Shown here piece after piece: positions 14,201 through 22,018 of a stretch of DNA of 23,048 nt. The notes beneath the pieces are model-generated. The model saw only the letters and a program-made list of their open reading frames with translations. It was not told the origin of the DNA and made no database searches. The first letter of the stretch is position 1; each line of letters begins with the position of its first letter. Both the position numbers and the translations under genes were made by a program. The DNA comes from an uncultured Pseudomonadota bacterium. Its GTDB lineage: Bacteria > SAR324 > NAC60-12. The stretch is from the NCBI GenBank assembly GCA_913052275.1, contig CAJXDX010000006.1, positions 1-23,048 on the forward strand, in the 5' to 3' direction.

Positions 14201-15997
14201 TCAGGAAACCAGACGTTCCTTGGAGTCTTCCGGTATCTGTCCTTCAGGCTGGTGCTTGAACTGCATTTCATAAAGCTGCTGGTATCGTCCTCCCTTAAGC
14301 AGGAGTTCTTCATGTGCGCCTTGTTCTACAATCTGACCATTTTCCATAACGCAAATCCTGTCTGAACTCCTGATCGTGGATAGTCTGTGTGCTATCACCA
14401 GGGTCGTACGATTTTCCATCAGATGTTCAATTGCCTGTTGCACTTCAATTTCCGATTCAGAATCAAGCGCCGAAGTTGCTTCGTCCAGTATCAGTATAGG
14501 CGCGTCTTTTACTAATGCACGGGCAATAGAAAGACGCTGTCTCTGTCCACCGGAAAGGCGTGAGCCTTTTTCACCAATTAAAGTATCATAACCTTCCGGT
14601 TGTTCATTGATGAATTTGTGGGCATTTGCAGCACGTGCCGCCGCAAACATGCGCTCCTTTGAGCAGTCCGGCTGACCGTAGGTAATGTTGCTGGCAATAG
14701 TGTCATTAAAAAGAATAGTATCCTGGGTCACAATTGCGATTAACTTACGCAGTGAGACAAGATCCAAATCCCTCAAGTCATGTCCGTCTATGGTGACCGA
14801 GCCGCGCGTGATATCATAGAAACGCGGAATTAAATTGGCAATTGTTGTTTTACCCGCACCGCTGCTGCCAACTAATGCAACTGCTTCACCCTTGCGAAGA
14901 GTAAGCTTAAAATCCCTGATGGCAGGTTCTTCATTTTCCGGGTAGTGAAAAGCCTTGATATTCAGGTCAATTTCCTTTTCAAAGCTGGTTAATTTTTTTG
15001 CGTTGGGTGAGATAACAATTTCATCTTTTACATCAAGAATATTAAATATTCTGCGAACTGCAGCAAATCCTTCCTGGAGTTTTAAGTTGAATCCGTTAAG
15101 TTTTTTAACCGGTTCATTCAACATAAAAAAACTGATCAGAAAAGAGGTGAAATCCCCGGGTGTGATTTGTCCGTTGATGATAAAATATCCGCCAAATGCC
15201 ACGATGGTGGCTCCGGCTGCAGCTCCAACAATTTCTATAATTGGATAAGAGTATGAATCAATCATGATTGAACGCATGTGGTTTTTATAGAGGTCATCGT
15301 TGGCACTTTTGAACCTCTTGCTTTCGTATTTTTCCATTCCAAAAGCCTTTACCACACGCACACCCGTAATTGTCTCCACCAGCAGGCTGCTCAGTCCTCC
15401 AAAACTAATCTGTCTTTTACTTACTGCAATCTTGTTTCGCTGACCAAAATTATGAATAAAGAGAATAGCCACTGGTATAATAATCATCGTTACTAAAGCA
15501 AGCTGCCAGCTGCGTAAAAACATGATTCCCAGCAGCAAAAAAAATTGCGGAATATCCCGGAAGGGACCTGCCACTCCGACCTGCATCATATTCTGGAAGG
15601 CGTGCAAATCGTTTGTGAAACGTGAGATCAGATCACCTGTCTTTGAACGATTAAAGAAGGTGAGAGAAAGATTAACGAGGTGGTCAAAAAGCTTCTGCCT
15701 GAGTTTTAGGATGAGACTCTGGACAAGGTGACCGACACAGTAGCTGTGACCAAAAAAGAACAAGCCCTTGACGGCAAAAACTATTACCAGTCCCAAACCA
15801 ACCAGAAAATACTGCTTTAGTTCCGGGTTTTCTCCATACACTATGGCGTCAACAATATCTTTTGCATAATATGCAGGTGCTGCAGTGAAGATATTGTATC
15901 CTGCCATGCAGACAATGCTTAATATAACCCAGCCTTTGAGAGGTGAAATCAGGTCATATAAACGCAAAACAATATGTTTGGTTTTTTCTTCTTTCAT
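14201..15997 (-). CDS. ABC exporter, MsbA-like lipid/multidrug type
   Basis: This is a homodimeric half-transporter of 598 residues. An N-terminal six-helix export domain (about 20-320) is fused to an ATPase domain (about 340-585). ATPase motifs are Walker A GSSGAGKTT (377-385), the Q-loop Gln425, signature LSGGQRQ (481-487), Walker B ILILDE (501-506) and switch His537 in AHRLST. FFNRSKTGDLISRFTNDL (114-131) is the coupling-helix region typical of MsbA. In Gram-negatives MsbA flips the lipid A core; related proteins export other lipids or drugs. It is 41 bp downstream of cysS and 6 bp upstream of the LicC-like gene, so it could flip a glycolipid modified by its neighbours. No lpxK or other lipid A gene is adjacent, and a true MsbA role is not certain. 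Confidence 0.9.
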   Translation of the reverse strand: MKEEKTKHIVLRLYDLISPLKGWVILSIVCMAGYNIFTAAPAYYAKDIVDAIVYGENPELKQYFLVGLGLVIVFAVKGLFFFGHSYCVGHLVQSLILKLRQKLFDHLVNLSLTFFNRSKTGDLISRFTNDLHAFQNMMQVGVAGPFRDIPQFFLLLGIMFLRSWQLALVTMIIIPVAILFIHNFGQRNKIAVSKRQISFGGLSSLLVETITGVRVVKAFGMEKYESKRFKSANDDLYKNHMRSIMIDSYSYPIIEIVGAAAGATIVAFGGYFIINGQITPGDFTSFLISFFMLNEPVKKLNGFNLKLQEGFAAVRRIFNILDVKDEIVISPNAKKLTSFEKEIDLNIKAFHYPENEEPAIRDFKLTLRKGEAVALVGSSGAGKTTIANLIPRFYDITRGSVTIDGHDLRDLDLVSLRKLIAIVTQDTILFNDTIASNITYGQPDCSKERMFAAARAANAHKFINEQPEGYDTLIGEKGSRLSGGQRQRLSIARALVKDAPILILDEATSALDSESEIEVQQAIEHLMENRTTLVIAHRLSTIRSSDRICVMENGQIVEQGAHEELLLKGGRYQQLYEMQFKHQPEGQIPEDSKERLVS

Positions 15998-16038
15998 GTC
16001 AGGAAGTATATTTCTGTTTTTTTGAGAGCAGACTATTG

Positions 16039-17481
16039 CTAATTATTTTTTTCAATCTCCCAGGTTGTCCCTTCCTGAGTGTCTTTAAACACGATACCGA
16101 TTTTCTGGAGATGATCCCTAATAAGATCGGCACTCTCAAAATCCTTTTTTTCACGTAAGCTTGCACGCAGCTCAACCAGAATTCCCATCACCTCGTTCAT
16201 ATGCTGTTCGGACTGGCTTGTTTGAATTGATTCAGGAATGATGCCCAGAACATCCCCTCCTAATGTGGAAAAAAGGTGTTCTGCATCAGCAACTGCCTCA
16301 GGATCAGGATTATTTTCTGAGAGCAGATTGTTTGCTTCCCGGTTTAAATCAAATAATACGGCTAATGCCTGCGGTGTTGAGAAATCATCATCCATTGCCT
16401 GGCAGAAACGCCTGCGGAATTCTTCAAATTTCTTTCCGGATGACTTGGCTTCTTCAGGTTTTCGTTCTCTCAGTTTTTGAACAGTTTGATGCAGGCGTTT
16501 CAGTGAGACTGCCGCAGAGCGAAGTACGTTTTCATTGAAATCCACTACAGAACGGTAATGACTGGCAGCAATGAAGTAGCGCACCATCAGGGGATCGAAA
16601 TTTTCAAATAAATCCGGAAGTGTCACAAAATTCCCGGTGGATTTACTCATTTTTTGTCCATCAATGGTCAGCATATTTGTATGGATCCATTTTCTGGCAA
16701 ATGGTTTGTTGAGCCCCCTTGCTTGGGAAATTTCACATTCATGGTGAGGAAATTTTAAATCCATACCTCCTCCGTGGATATCAAATTCATCACCAAGATA
16801 ACGTGTGCTCATTACTACACATTCAGTGTGCCAGCCTGGATACCCCCATCCGCTGAATGGATCACGCCAGCGCATCAAGTGTCCCGGTTCAGCTCGTTTC
16901 CAAAGCGCGAAATCTCCGGGGTGACGCTTTTCTTTCCGGACATCGACACGTGCTCCTCCAAGCATTTGATCGATTTCCCTGTTGGAGAGTTCACCATATT
17001 TTGGGTCCTTGTTGATTTCAAAATATACTGATCCATTAGATTCATAGGCAAGGCCCTGTTCCATCAGCTGTTCAATTGCTTCCAGCTGTTCCGTAATGTG
17101 TCCGGTTGCTCTTGGACTGATGTCAGGTCGAATTACGTCCAGCCTGTCCATTGCTTCAAAATGTCTTCGAGAAAAATATTCAGCAACAGCCATCGGCTCC
17201 TGCTTCAGTTCACGTGCTCTTTTCAGCAATTTATCCTCACCCTCGTCACCATCACCAATCAGGTGACCGACATCAGTGATGTTTTGCACATAAAAAGTTT
17301 TTAATCCGCAGTAGCGCAGATATCGTAGAATTATGTCAAAACTGACATATGCTTTGGCGTGACCAAGGTGACTGTCCCCGTATACTGTGGGACCACAAAC
17401 GTATAGAGAGGCCTGTCCTTCGTGAACAGGATTAAAATCTTCTTTTTTACCGGATAAAGAGTTGTATATCTGGAGAGGCAT
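16039..17481 (-). CDS. cysS: Cysteinyl-tRNA synthetase
   Basis: This class I enzyme charges tRNA-Cys with cysteine in the cytoplasm. It has 480 residues, the usual length. The HIGH motif is HLGH (38-41), and KMSKS is at 277-281. The zinc ligands that select cysteine are Cys29, Cys221, His246 and Glu250, matching Cys28, Cys209, His234 and Glu238 of the E. coli enzyme. The C-terminal helical anticodon-binding region, from about residue 300, is intact, ending in GTTWEIEK. The ATG at 17481 has AGGG close upstream. It starts 12 bp after the nuoM stop, and the exporter gene follows after 41 bp, so nuoM-cysS-exporter may be one transcript. Confidence 0.98.
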   Translation of the reverse strand: MPLQIYNSLSGKKEDFNPVHEGQASLYVCGPTVYGDSHLGHAKAYVSFDIILRYLRYCGLKTFYVQNITDVGHLIGDGDEGEDKLLKRARELKQEPMAVAEYFSRRHFEAMDRLDVIRPDISPRATGHITEQLEAIEQLMEQGLAYESNGSVYFEINKDPKYGELSNREIDQMLGGARVDVRKEKRHPGDFALWKRAEPGHLMRWRDPFSGWGYPGWHTECVVMSTRYLGDEFDIHGGGMDLKFPHHECEISQARGLNKPFARKWIHTNMLTIDGQKMSKSTGNFVTLPDLFENFDPLMVRYFIAASHYRSVVDFNENVLRSAAVSLKRLHQTVQKLRERKPEEAKSSGKKFEEFRRRFCQAMDDDFSTPQALAVLFDLNREANNLLSENNPDPEAVADAEHLFSTLGGDVLGIIPESIQTSQSEQHMNEVMGILVELRASLREKKDFESADLIRDHLQKIGIVFKDTQEGTTWEIEKNN

Positions 17482-17493
17482 TTCCCTGTTCCA

Positions 17494-19059
17494 TTACTCT
17501 TCCAAATTCCATACAAGGAATTTTGTCAATCCAGGACTCTCTGCTTCATCTTGTGCAAAGCGGGGTTCCTGTGATTTGATTAACTGGATGTAATGGTTAA
17601 TGCTTACTTCGATGCGTTCAAAGAATGGTTGAGGATATACACCAAGAAAGATGGTCCAGAAAACAAGGGGTAGAAGAACAACAACTTCACGTAATGTGAA
17701 ATCATTAAGGCGTTTTACCATCTCTTTGGTCAGGGGGCCAAACACCACACGCTGAACCATCCACAGCATGTAAATTGCAGCAATCAATACACCGAATGCT
17801 GCAATAATTCCATACCAGATATTGACCCTTGCGGCACCAATCATTGCCAGTACTTCACCAACAAATCCATTCAGTCCAGGCAGGCCGATTGAAGCCATTG
17901 AAAAGAAGATAAGGAATGCGGCGAATTTGGGCATGGTATGCGCTACTCCGCCATAATCTGAAATCTCCTGCGTGTGTGTACGTTCGTAAATCATGCCAAC
18001 AACCAGGAAAAGTGCCCCAGTTACAATTGCATGGTTAATCATCTGAATCCAGCTTCCATAAAGACCTTGTATGTTGAGTGCGAATAAACCCATCACTATA
18101 TAGCCCATGTGGGCAACAGATGAGTAGGCGATAAGCCTCTTTATCTGGGGCTGGACCATTGCCACCATTCCTCCATAAATTATACCTATTAAAGCCAGCG
18201 CTATGAAGAAGGTAGAAAGCTCATAAACTGCCGCAGGAAAAACAGGCATGGCAAAACGCAAAAAACCATATGGTCCAAATTTCAGCAAAACTGCAGCAAG
18301 TTGAACCGACCCGGCTGTAGGAGCTTCATAGTGCGCGTCTGGAAGCCAGGTATGAAGAGGAAAAAGAGGAATTTTTACTGCAAAAGCCACTGCAAATCCT
18401 ATGAACAGCCAGTACTGTGTATCAGCTGGAATGTCCATGCCATACCAGTCCAGAACACTGAATGACCAGACTCCATTTAAATCCATGTATATGTTTGCCG
18501 TATAGAGCAGGGCTACCAGCATCAGCAGAGAACCAAGCATTGTGTATAGAAAGAATTTGATAGCTGCATAAAGCCTGTTTGATCCTCCCCAAATGCCGAT
18601 CAGCAAATACATAGGAATAAGCATTACCTCAAAAAATACATAAAACAGCACTACATCCATCGCGGCAAAACAGCCGAGCATGCCTATCTGAAGCAGAAGC
18701 ATTTGGATTTGGAACTGCCAGTTGCTTTTCTGGACATTCCACGAACCAAGCAGCGCAAGAGGAGTGATGAAGTTTATAATCAGCAAAAAGAACAGATTAA
18801 GGCCATCCAATCCCATGAAGTATTCTATGTTGAATTGTGTGATCCATGGAATTCGCTCAACCATTTGCAGTTCAGCAATGGTTGAATCAAAATTAAACCA
18901 GAGATGCAGACTTAAAAGGAAAGTGATTCCGCTGCTGATAAGTGCGCCTACACGGGCTGGTATGCCGTTAGCTTCTCCCCTGAAGATGCCTGCCAGGGCA
19001 ATACCCAGTAATGGTGAAAAAATGATGATCGAAAGAATTGGGATTGTAGAAATGATCAC
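17494..19059 (-). CDS. nuoM: NADH-quinone oxidoreductase subunit M
   Basis: This is a proton-translocating, antiporter-like membrane subunit of respiratory complex I. Its 521 residues have about 14 predicted membrane helices. Key charged residues are kept: Glu144 in FFEVMLIPMY, Lys229 in AVKIPLFPLHTWLPDAH, Lys260 in LLKFGPYG, and the Glu in GFVGEVLAM that matches E. coli Glu407. FPLHTWLPDAHYEAPTAGSVQLA is diagnostic of NuoM rather than NuoL or NuoN. The start is GTG (19059). There is no nuoL before it and no nuoN after it: upstream is a spacer and an unrelated gene, downstream is cysS. Standalone NuoM-like proteins also occur in Mrp antiporters and hydrogenases, but the motifs favour complex I. 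Confidence 0.93.
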   Translation of the reverse strand: MIISTIPILSIIIFSPLLGIALAGIFRGEANGIPARVGALISSGITFLLSLHLWFNFDSTIAELQMVERIPWITQFNIEYFMGLDGLNLFFLLIINFITPLALLGSWNVQKSNWQFQIQMLLLQIGMLGCFAAMDVVLFYVFFEVMLIPMYLLIGIWGGSNRLYAAIKFFLYTMLGSLLMLVALLYTANIYMDLNGVWSFSVLDWYGMDIPADTQYWLFIGFAVAFAVKIPLFPLHTWLPDAHYEAPTAGSVQLAAVLLKFGPYGFLRFAMPVFPAAVYELSTFFIALALIGIIYGGMVAMVQPQIKRLIAYSSVAHMGYIVMGLFALNIQGLYGSWIQMINHAIVTGALFLVVGMIYERTHTQEISDYGGVAHTMPKFAAFLIFFSMASIGLPGLNGFVGEVLAMIGAARVNIWYGIIAAFGVLIAAIYMLWMVQRVVFGPLTKEMVKRLNDFTLREVVVLLPLVFWTIFLGVYPQPFFERIEVSINHYIQLIKSQEPRFAQDEAESPGLTKFLVWNLEE

Positions 19060-19098
19060 CTGAAATGTTTGGAGAAAGTTAAGGAGTTACACCGGAAT

Positions 19099-19122
19099 AA
19101 AGTATGTATCTGCACATACTTT
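19099..19122. promoter_or_regulatory. Perfect 9-bp dyad upstream of nuoM
   Basis: AAAGTATGT (19099-19107) and its exact reverse complement ACATACTTT (19114-19122) are separated by 6 nt. The dyad centre is about 52 bp before the nuoM start codon. With only two G:C pairs per arm it would make a weak RNA stem, so a regulator operator is more likely than an intrinsic terminator. On the plus strand the right arm runs on into TTTTT, so a terminator for transcription from the left cannot be excluded. No regulator gene is nearby. Confidence 0.45.
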
Positions 19123-19212
19123 TTACAGGATGATTTATGTGAGAATTTAAAGTGATAAAATCTTTTAGAAAATTAAATCTGCATATAAAACTAAGAGAAT
19201 TAAGCACTTAAA

Positions 19213-19244
19213 GCAAGTTCAATCTGAAGACAGATATCACTTGC
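19213..19244 (-). terminator. Interrupted hairpin after the 431-residue protein gene
   Basis: Starting 20 nt past the stop codon at 19264 on the minus strand, GCAAGT pairs with ACTTGC (6 bp). Inside a 3x3 internal loop, ATCTG pairs with CAGAT (5 bp) around a 4-nt loop. Only TTTAAG follows, so the U-tract is short. It is a plausible but weak intrinsic terminator separating this gene from nuoM. Confidence 0.4.
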
Positions 19245-19263
19245 ATGCCTTAACAATCGTGCT

Positions 19264-20559
19264 TCATGTAAGCAAACGATATAATAAAGGCTCCATCAGT
19301 TCCCCGACAGTTTGATTTTCATTGAAACTCATTTCCAGACCAAGCAGCAGGTCCAATGGATGTATTCCTTCACCTGACTCATCCACGCAGCGTCCGCTTG
19401 TAAAAGAGCTGGTGTTTGACATATGTACAATTTCATTATCCAGAAGATCAAGTTTTAGCCACTTTTGTTTAAATCCTGCAAGGTACTCAACTTGTTCGAA
19501 GCTTCCGAAACAAATAAATCCGTTTATAAAACTCAATGCAGTAAACCCAAGGAACAATCCCGGACAAAGAGCCCCGGATTTAATTTCATTGATGAGATTT
19601 TCCTGAGTCAGCTTCAGCTTATAATTTTGACTTTGCAGTTCATCTCCATTTAACACAACTGACTCCTGCCGCATTTTATTTTTATAGTTAACATCTACTG
19701 TGAACAATGGGGTATCAGAAGGAAAGACAGCAAACACTGAATCACGTACTGCATGATCAAAAAACAGCCGATTAATTGGGTGATTTGAGTTTGCAATTAC
19801 CAGTACCAAATAATTGCGAATAACCTCGTTCAGGTCAAAATAGATAATGGACTTGGACGGAAAGATTTTTCCAAGCTGATTTGTGCAAAACTTAGAGGCC
19901 CATTTCGTAAAATCATCACCAGTTTTTGCCTTGGGGGAGATTCCCAGAATTGGTTCAGAAAAATGGGTCATGAGGTCAGCCATTTTTTCCGGAATCCTGC
20001 TTTGAAAAACACGTACATCTCTCATCTTTCCCGGAATTAAAGAGATACGTCGGTCTGAAGAATCTCGGACACGATCGTTATCAGCACGTTTTAACTCAGC
20101 AAATCCCGGTGCATGCACGGATATTACTGATTCCAAATCTATGCGATTGCTGAAATTGAGACATCCGGACCAGGCTGCGTTTGCAAAAGGAACTCCTGAA
20201 TAAGATCCAACAAAATAAGTTTCTCCTTGAGGCATTCCAAGCAATGCCAAATTATGCAAAGCCAGAAAAGTTGGACCTTCAGACGCAGTGAGGTGAGTTG
20301 CTGTCTGCAGAACACGAGTTCTTTCCAATTCTGCAGAATATTTTTGTGCCTGCTCTTCAGTAAAACCAATCCTGCAAAATTCAGTTGCAAATGCCTGCCG
20401 CAATTCTACTTCCAATGGAGGCGGTGCGGCAGTTGTTTCCCACAGACTTCCGGAATATTCGGTAAGAGAAATATTCCACACTCCGGACAATATTCTGGCC
20501 AGTTCTGGACGCTTTGCTTTTTGTAATGCACTCTGAATAGATTTTGCGTCAAAAGACAT
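19264..20559 (-). CDS. Protein of unknown function, 431 residues
   Basis: I do not recognise this protein. It is intact from the ATG at 20559, with no signal peptide or clear multi-helix membrane part; one hydrophobic stretch lies at about 331-352 (LCPGLFLGFTALSFINGFIC). Conspicuous segments are QTATHLTASEGPTFLALHNLALLG (85-108), SYSGVPFANAAWSGCLNFS (119-137), and IIYFDLNEVIRNYLVLVIANSNHPINRLFFD (238-268). The pattern thr-his-x-ser-glu-gly-pro with a later PFAN suggests a small-molecule enzyme binding a charged substrate, but that is speculation. It stands alone between spacers of 204 and 186 bp, is divergent from the dUTPase gene, and is followed by a possible terminator. It is a genuine gene by length and composition. 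Confidence 0.75.
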   Translation of the reverse strand: MSFDAKSIQSALQKAKRPELARILSGVWNISLTEYSGSLWETTAAPPPLEVELRQAFATEFCRIGFTEEQAQKYSAELERTRVLQTATHLTASEGPTFLALHNLALLGMPQGETYFVGSYSGVPFANAAWSGCLNFSNRIDLESVISVHAPGFAELKRADNDRVRDSSDRRISLIPGKMRDVRVFQSRIPEKMADLMTHFSEPILGISPKAKTGDDFTKWASKFCTNQLGKIFPSKSIIYFDLNEVIRNYLVLVIANSNHPINRLFFDHAVRDSVFAVFPSDTPLFTVDVNYKNKMRQESVVLNGDELQSQNYKLKLTQENLINEIKSGALCPGLFLGFTALSFINGFICFGSFEQVEYLAGFKQKWLKLDLLDNEIVHMSNTSSFTSGRCVDESGEGIHPLDLLLGLEMSFNENQTVGELMEPLLYRLLT

Positions 20560-20745
20560 TTGTCAAAACTTGAAGTTTAGTTTTCATGCTCATAAACTCG
20601 GGTGATTAATTTTTACACAATTGACAAAAATTCAGGTAAAAAATCAGTATTTTTCTTAATACCAATGGAAATTATCCTGTCTTGATCGGCAATGCTTTTC
20701 CTTGCAGGTATTTTTAAACCTAAAATTTTTCAAATGCAAAAGTAG

Positions 20746-21192
20746 TTGAGTTCTAAACCACTGTTAAAAATTTGCTGTCACTTTGAAGGGATGCCTGTTC
20801 CCAGTCGGGGCTATCAGACAGATGCTGGCATAGACCTGACGGCAATGGCTGTTGAGCAGAAAAGTCATGGAGTATTCTTGTTTGATTCAGGAATCTCAAT
20901 TCAGATCAGTGATGGATATTATGTGGAAATAGTACCTCGTTCAAGCATAATCAGGACTGATTTTCATATGGCAAACAGTTTGGGAGTAATTGATCCAGAT
21001 TACAGGGGTCGTATTCTTCTTCCATTCCGCTACATTGGTCAAGGTGATGGAATGCAATCAGCAGAAAGTCTTTTGAAACAGCGAATAGCTCAGATGCTTG
21101 TGAGAAAGCTGGAACCATGCAGCATTGAAGTGGTGGATTCACTTGAAGATACAACACGCGGTATAGGAGGTTTTGGAAGCACAGGGCAATGA
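20746..21192 (+). CDS. dut: dUTP diphosphatase (trimeric dUTPase family)
   Basis: The enzyme hydrolyses dUTP to dUMP and pyrophosphate, keeping uracil out of DNA and feeding thymidylate synthesis. All five motifs are present in 148 residues: DAGIDLTA (26-33), PRSSI (64-68), GVIDPDYRGRI (80-90, catalytic Asp83), RIAQMLV (113-119) and the C-terminal P-loop-like RGIGGFGSTG (138-147). The PRSSI...MANSLGVIDPDYRG form is closer to phage, viral and some bacterial dUTPases than to E. coli Dut. The reading frame opens with TTG directly after an in-frame TAG, and a short ATG-CAA-AAG-TAG (20734-20745) precedes it in the same frame. No internal ATG could serve, because the first strand would be lost. It converges on the RDD gene with 24 bp between stops. 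Confidence 0.9.
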   Translation: MSSKPLLKICCHFEGMPVPSRGYQTDAGIDLTAMAVEQKSHGVFLFDSGISIQISDGYYVEIVPRSSIIRTDFHMANSLGVIDPDYRGRILLPFRYIGQGDGMQSAESLLKQRIAQMLVRKLEPCSIEVVDSLEDTTRGIGGFGSTGQ

Positions 21193-21216
21193 GTTGCTTA
21201 AGCATGATTAATCGTC

Positions 21217-22008
21217 TCATTCCGCAAGCGGGACCACTTCCATCTCAAGAACTTCCCATCCAGGCGGGTTGTTCCTGAATATTAAAGAAACGATTACCCT
21301 TTTACCTGATTCTTCATTTCCCACACGGGCACGAACCACTGAAGGGCTGCTGGTATTTTTCCGCAGGTCCAGATGCATTTCAGGATCCTCAATCACAGGG
21401 TACTGTTCCAGAATGGGCTTAAGTTTTTCATGGGATCGAATAGCCTGTTCTGCTGTTTGAAAAACTGCAGTTTTTTCAATTCCAGAACGTTGTGAAATAA
21501 TAGCAATTAAAAAAAATCCGAACAAAATTATATTTCCCAGCAAAATTCTTAATATTCCTCTGAGGGCATTCCGATCATCAATAACAACTGTTCCCCACCA
21601 CTTGTCTGCGAGGCGCCTTGCGTAGCTGTCACGCAAGATTACCGCGCCTTCAACTGGAAACAGCAATATCATCAGGTTTCTTTTAATTAACACAGCCAGA
21701 GTCACTTGTTGTTCCAGGTCATCAATCTTTCTAATTGTCATACCCAGCAGAATCTTTCCCAAACTTCTTCCAAAAATATCTTTAAATAATAACACCAGAG
21801 CTATGCCGCCATAAAATGGCAATAAACCATAAAAGCCACTTGTCTGAGTAACTATATCCCAATGCTCTTCCCGAAATACGTGAACAAAGGTATTTGCCAG
21901 AAGCAGTGCGAAAATAAAATCAATCAACAAGGCAAACATACGTTTCCCTTTTGAGGAAACCTGAAGTCGGCTTTGATTTACCTGGTTTTCAGATTCTGTT
22001 TTCTGCAT
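21217..22008 (-). CDS. RDD-family membrane protein with soluble C-terminal domain
   Basis: The 263-residue protein has an RDD domain at about residues 18-145. Arg23 and Asp30 in KRMFALLIDFIF, FGRSLGKILLGMTIRK (79-94), and RRLADKWWGTVVI (131-143, Asp135) are its marks. Predicted membrane segments are at about 24-44, 58-78, 107-125 and 151-171. RDD proteins have no settled single role; some act in ion transport. Residues about 183-262 form a separate soluble domain: helical TAEQAIRSHEKLKPILEQYP, then strands ending GWEVLEMEVVPL. This looks like Coa1/Tim21-like assembly-factor domains, by eye only. It lies 10 bp after the hydrolase gene on the same strand, probably co-transcribed. Confidence 0.85.
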   Translation of the reverse strand: MQKTESENQVNQSRLQVSSKGKRMFALLIDFIFALLLANTFVHVFREEHWDIVTQTSGFYGLLPFYGGIALVLLFKDIFGRSLGKILLGMTIRKIDDLEQQVTLAVLIKRNLMILLFPVEGAVILRDSYARRLADKWWGTVVIDDRNALRGILRILLGNIILFGFFLIAIISQRSGIEKTAVFQTAEQAIRSHEKLKPILEQYPVIEDPEMHLDLRKNTSSPSVVRARVGNEESGKRVIVSLIFRNNPPGWEVLEMEVVPLAE

Positions 22009-22018
22009 TGAATCAGCT

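Noticed and set aside
20270..20310. Resemblance of QTATHLTASEGPTFLALH to the GQQ-GL-GP-Y motif of BshC enzymes
   Set aside because: The spacing and key residues do not match well enough and the rest of the protein does not follow BshC, so no function was assigned.
20621..20626. Consensus -35 box TTGACA upstream of the dUTPase gene
   Set aside because: No acceptable -10 box lies 16-18 bp downstream, so a promoter cannot be supported.
21195..21204. Palindrome TGCTTAAGCA between the dUTPase and RDD genes
   Set aside because: It is a 10-bp palindrome with no loop and no T tract, too short to call a bidirectional terminator.
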